From CALZKI01 sp045124055 (GTDB lineage Bacteria; Bacillota; Clostridia; Lachnospirales; Lachnospiraceae), in NCBI GenBank assembly GCA_045124055.1, contig JBGVKZ010000036.1:91584-155583 (forward strand): a stretch of DNA of 64,000 nt. Direction: 5' to 3'. The notes below the pieces were generated by a model. The model ran no database searches. It worked only from the letters and a program-made list of their open reading frames with translations, and had not been told where the DNA came from. Both the position numbers and the translations under genes were made by a program. Shown here piece after piece: positions 61,314 through 64,000 of this stretch; the stretch's first letter is position 1, and each line of letters starts with the position of its first letter.

Positions 61314-63332
61314 TCATCTCATATCTTCTGGGGAATTTTGCTGGCCGAATGCCTTCTGTTCAAATTCGGCAACTGGCATAGGCTTTGCGAAATAATATCC
61401 TTGAATCAAATCACAATCTTGAGTTGCCAAAAAGTCTACCTGTTCCCTCGTTTCAATGCCTTCTGCCACAATTTTCATATCTAGTTTCTTGGCAAGCGAA
61501 ATAGTATCTCCGACAATCACCTTGCCTCTACCGTCTTCATCTGCTTCCCTGAAAAATCCTGCATCCAATTTCACCACATCAAGTGGCAACTCTTTTAAGG
61601 AATTTAAAGAAGAATATCCTGCACCAAAATCGTCCATAGAAATCTCGAATCCATAGGCTTTTAAACGCTTAATGGTATTCAACAGCATATCTTTATCATC
61701 AAAGAAAGCACTTTCTGTCAATTCCAGTTCAATAACATTGTGTGGCACACCAAACTGGTCCACCAATTTACAAATGTGTTCCGCCAAATCTTCTCTTGCA
61801 AAATGAACTCTGGAAACATTAACCGAAATTGGTACAACCTTTTTACCTTCCGCAATCCATTTTGCCTGTAATCTTGCCACCTCGGTAATCATATAGTCAT
61901 CTAAATGTATAATAAATCCGTTGTTTTCAAAAATAGGGATAAAGCGATATGGTGCAACAAAGCCTTCGGTTGGGTGAATCCAACGCACCAACGCCTCCGC
62001 CCCTGATATTACTTCTTCTTTTGTACTGTATTTTGGTTGAAGATATACTTGGAATTCGCGATTTATCAACGCTCTTTCCATATCGTTTTCTACTTTATGG
62101 GTCCAAATCTGGTCATTTTGCATCTGGTTTGTAAACCAGGCAATCCTGTTTTCACTGTCTTCTGTAACGCTGCTTCTTGCGACTCCAGCACAGTTGTACA
62201 TACTGTCAATTCCCATCTGTATATTCTGCACCACATAAATGCCAACACTAAAGTATTTTTTCTGTTCCATCTTTACAGAATCTAATTTCCATAAAATGCC
62301 GCGAAGGCGATGTTCCAATTCTTCTACGTTTTTAAAAACAAGCAACATCGCAAAATCTGCTTTTTCCGCATGTGCAACCACTTCTTTTTTTGATATCGCT
62401 TTTTGTAGTATCGTGTCAAAACCTTCTAACAGGTCTTCGCCCTCTTTTACCCCATAACAAGAACAGAAATTACGGTATTTATCCATTCTAAGTGTTACAA
62501 CTGCATAATTATGTCTATTATTTTTCCATTTTTTCAAAAGCTTGTTACCACATTTGGTAAAATATTGCATATTGTAGCCACCGGTAACTACGTCTGTTGA
62601 CAAAATCTTGCCCAGTTTTCTACGTTCCATCACAAGACTGAAAATTGAAATCAAATAATATATAATCAAAACAAGGGCAAGTATCACAATAATATCTAAA
62701 ACCACCGATGCAAAAAGGAGCTCGGTACTCTTAATATCCACAGAACTTCTAACGCAAATGCTATATGCACCCTCTGACATAGGATATTCATACCAGAAAT
62801 TCAGCTTAGCCAGGTTTACGCCCTGCAAAATTCCTTCTCCAGAGGTTTCTTCTTCCTTCGTGGTATATTTCATAACGCTTTCTAATCGAAATCCAACTTC
62901 ATTATTTTCTTTTAAATATAAAATGTTTTCCTCATCGTCTGAAAAAAAGAAGTTCACATTATCTCTACTTAACATAGATATTAAAAAATTGCGATTTAAT
63001 ATATTTTCACCATATTGATACAAGGTCGCACCATTTTCATCTACAATGCAAATATCTGTTATATTTGGTATAATTGAGGCAACTTGTTCGCACACATCTG
63101 CCACTTCTTCTGTGTTGCCTTCCTCCCATTCCTCTGCAACAACTTCTGTAACTTTTAAAGAATTATCAAAGCCGGCTTGTAGCTTGTCATAAGCACTACT
63201 TAAAAACATAAAAGAGGTAATCAGCAATGCCAAAATTGAAAAAACAATGATAACCATAAAAATTCCAAAGACATATGGCCACACAGTCTGTTTTCTTAGT
63301 TTTTTTAGTTTACGTTCCTTTTGTCTACTCAT
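61314..63332 (-). CDS. Membrane GGDEF-EAL protein, likely active c-di-GMP phosphodiesterase
   Basis: About 672 residues. Two membrane helices (near residues 20-45 and 215-240) enclose an extracellular sensor domain. The GGDEF domain is degenerate (HAEKADF in place of the active site), so cyclase activity is unlikely. The EAL domain keeps the full catalytic set: SGAEALVRWIHP, NVSRVHFA, LELTESAF, SMDDFGAGYSSLNSL, LPLDVVKLD and AEGIETREQVD. The frame opens at 63362, but GGGGAG and the ATG at 63332 give the likely start. It is separated from the HD-GYP gene by a promoter. Two phosphodiesterases beside the fibre locus suggest close c-di-GMP control. Confidence 0.93.
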   Translation of the reverse strand: MSRQKERKLKKLRKQTVWPYVFGIFMVIIVFSILALLITSFMFLSSAYDKLQAGFDNSLKVTEVVAEEWEEGNTEEVADVCEQVASIIPNITDICIVDENGATLYQYGENILNRNFLISMLSRDNVNFFFSDDEENILYLKENNEVGFRLESVMKYTTKEEETSGEGILQGVNLAKLNFWYEYPMSEGAYSICVRSSVDIKSTELLFASVVLDIIVILALVLIIYYLISIFSLVMERRKLGKILSTDVVTGGYNMQYFTKCGNKLLKKWKNNRHNYAVVTLRMDKYRNFCSCYGVKEGEDLLEGFDTILQKAISKKEVVAHAEKADFAMLLVFKNVEELEHRLRGILWKLDSVKMEQKKYFSVGIYVVQNIQMGIDSMYNCAGVARSSVTEDSENRIAWFTNQMQNDQIWTHKVENDMERALINREFQVYLQPKYSTKEEVISGAEALVRWIHPTEGFVAPYRFIPIFENNGFIIHLDDYMITEVARLQAKWIAEGKKVVPISVNVSRVHFAREDLAEHICKLVDQFGVPHNVIELELTESAFFDDKDMLLNTIKRLKAYGFEISMDDFGAGYSSLNSLKELPLDVVKLDAGFFREADEDGRGKVIVGDTISLAKKLDMKIVAEGIETREQVDFLATQDCDLIQGYYFAKPMPVAEFEQKAFGQQNSPEDMR

Positions 63333-63420
63333 AATCTTCTCTCCCCAATATATGCATAGCACGTCTATAATATAATCTTAAATATTTTTGTTTTGGAATA
63401 AATTGTACTTAAACTAATAC

Positions 63421-63449
63421 ATTATAACAATTTTTCCCCTAAGAATCAA
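63421..63449 (-). promoter_or_regulatory. Promoter of the GGDEF-EAL gene
   Basis: On the minus strand TTGATT (63444-63449) and a perfect TATAAT (63421-63426), 17 bases apart, lie about 90 bases before the start codon. Confidence 0.65.
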
Positions 63450-63492
63450 CCCGGACAGGTCTTTTTACCCTGTTTTTCAACGGAAAATGTAG

Positions 63493-63521
63493 TTGCATTT
63501 TTTACATTATCTTTGTATAAT
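63493..63521 (+). promoter_or_regulatory. Promoter of the tRNA gene
   Basis: TTGCAT (63493-63498) and a perfect TATAAT (63516-63521) are spaced by 17 bases and end 13 bases before the tRNA. Confidence 0.75.
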
Positions 63522-63533
63522 ATTTTCTGTTAT

Positions 63534-63608
63534 CGGGGTGTGGCTCAGTTTGGCTAGAGCACTATCTTAGGGAGGTAGGGGCCGCGTGTTCGAATCACGT
63601 CACTCCGA
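63534..63608 (+). tRNA. tRNA-Pro (anticodon AGG)
   Basis: The acceptor arms CGGGGTG and CACTCCG pair (one G-U). The D arm is GCTC/GAGC, the anticodon stem CTATC/GGTAG around the loop TTAGGGA, and the T arm contains TTCGAAT. The anticodon is AGG, decoding CCU proline. The 3' CCA is not encoded. An A at the wobble position is unusual for bacterial proline tRNAs. Confidence 0.93.
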
Positions 63609-63614
63609 TTGAGC

Positions 63615-63653
63615 AAAAAATGCTTGAAAGCACTGGGTTTTCAAGCATTTTTT
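63615..63653 (+). terminator. Intrinsic terminator after the tRNA
   Basis: AAAAATGCTTGAAA pairs with TTTTCAAGCATTTTT around an 8-base loop, with the T run continuing after it. It lies 7 bases past the tRNA. Confidence 0.9.
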
Positions 63654-63672
63654 ATTATATACACAATAAAAA

Positions 63673-63700
63673 TACCGCCTATCATTTCTGACAAGCGGTA
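63673..63700 (-). terminator. Terminator of the interrupted gene
   Basis: On the minus strand TACCGCTTGTCA and TGATAGGCGGTA pair with mismatches, followed by TTTTTATT. It lies 30 bases past the stop codon at 63731. Confidence 0.7.
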
Positions 63701-63730
63701 ACTTCATTCTATAACTCTATCCATTACAAA

Positions 63731-63870
63731 TTACTTTTTTGTAAATATTGTATCTTCACATTCCATTCTTAACGTAAGCTCGTTGCCTTCAATCACTGCT
63801 GTACCTTCTACATCTTCTACTACTTCTTCCTCACCATCTATAACATTCTTGTTTGGATATGGATCTATAT
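63731..63870 (-). pseudogene. 3' remnant of a gene cut by an IS element
   Basis: On the minus strand, about 45 codons of open frame end at a TAA at 63731, with sequence rich in Glu and Val (VIDGEEEVVEDVEGTAVIEG). No start codon with a ribosome site is present, and upstream the frame runs into the IS end and stops within it. A good terminator follows it. This is the tail of a real gene whose 5' part was displaced or lost. No family could be assigned from the fragment. Confidence 0.6.
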
Positions 63871-64000
63871 TAAAAAAGTGGACACAATAAGTAACTACGT
63901 ATTACAATAAACTAGACACCAAAAAGGAGGTATCTGAACATGTCCACAAACAAACATGGAACCCGCTATGACGAGGAGTTCAAACGCACTCTTGTCAATC
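63866..64000 (+). mobile_element. Left end of an IS3-family insertion sequence (truncated by window edge)
   Basis: The end TAAAAAAGTGGACACAATAA contains the GTGGACAC sequence typical of IS3-family termini. It is followed after about 70 bases by a transposase start. The left boundary is uncertain by several bases. The right end and target-site duplication lie outside the window. Confidence 0.75.
63940..64000 (+). CDS. IS3-family transposase OrfA, N-terminal part (truncated by window edge)
   Basis: AAGGAGG and a 9-base spacer precede an ATG at 63940. The first 20 residues, MSTNKHGTRYDEEFKRTLVN, match the start of IS3-type OrfA proteins (the YDEEFKRxxV motif before the helix-turn-helix). Only 20 codons are visible. 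Confidence 0.85.
   Translation, partial: MSTNKHGTRYDEEFKRTLVN

Overview
The window looks like the chromosome of a low-G+C, Gram-positive, motile, spore-forming anaerobe of the Clostridia, most likely the Lachnospiraceae. The grounds are codY directly upstream of the flgB operon, the sporulation genes sigK, spoIIP and gpr, a rubrerythrin, strong AGGAGG-type ribosome sites, and family types common in that group (SipW-type export, DUF4910, TM2, DUF2752). Nearly every gene is on the minus strand. No species is claimed.

Region by region (minus-strand transcription runs right to left). 1-5 kb: start of the large flagellar operon, flgB-flgC-fliE-fliF-fliG-fliH-fliI, cut by the window edge in fliI. 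5-11 kb: comM-dprA-topA-codY. 11-17 kb: sporulation and housekeeping genes (sigK, lepA-hemW, gpr-spoIIP) and rpsT on the plus strand. 17-30 kb: a LytTR/LiaF-like pair with direct-repeat operator-like sites, a membrane-protein trio ending in a TPM protein, a folate-type ECF S component under a THF riboswitch, an MFS-glycoside hydrolase family 2 fusion, a chemoreceptor, and a PurF paralogue that has lost its glutaminase cysteine. 30-34.5 kb: a small lipoprotein with a long structured leader, an NSS transporter, rubrerythrin, an SPFH/ribbon-helix-helix pair with a palindromic promoter, and two small membrane proteins.

34.5-63.4 kb is the most unusual part. From a promoter at about 61.3 kb I see one co-directional series with no convincing intrinsic terminator until 34.45 kb. 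In order: an HD-GYP phosphodiesterase, two related membrane-anchored secreted proteins, a membrane-anchored McrB-like AAA+ ATPase, its probable DUF2357/McrC-like partner without a visible nuclease motif, a SipW-type signal peptidase, three exported or anchored proteins of which at least one is TasA/camelysin-like, a 3729-residue secreted repeat protein, a degenerate GGDEF-EAL protein, and a cassette (DUF4910 aminopeptidase-like protein, stand-alone adenylation enzyme, GNAT, acyl carrier protein, AAC(3)-like acetyltransferase, membrane protein). A GGDEF-EAL phosphodiesterase with its own promoter sits just upstream. My reading is a c-di-GMP-controlled surface fibre or matrix system with a repurposed McrBC-type ATPase pair and a possible aminoacyl-carrier modification pathway; this is inference.

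The right edge holds a tRNA-Pro(AGG), the 3' remnant of a gene, and the start of an IS3-type element that appears to have interrupted it. No CRISPR array, rRNA or prophage was seen.
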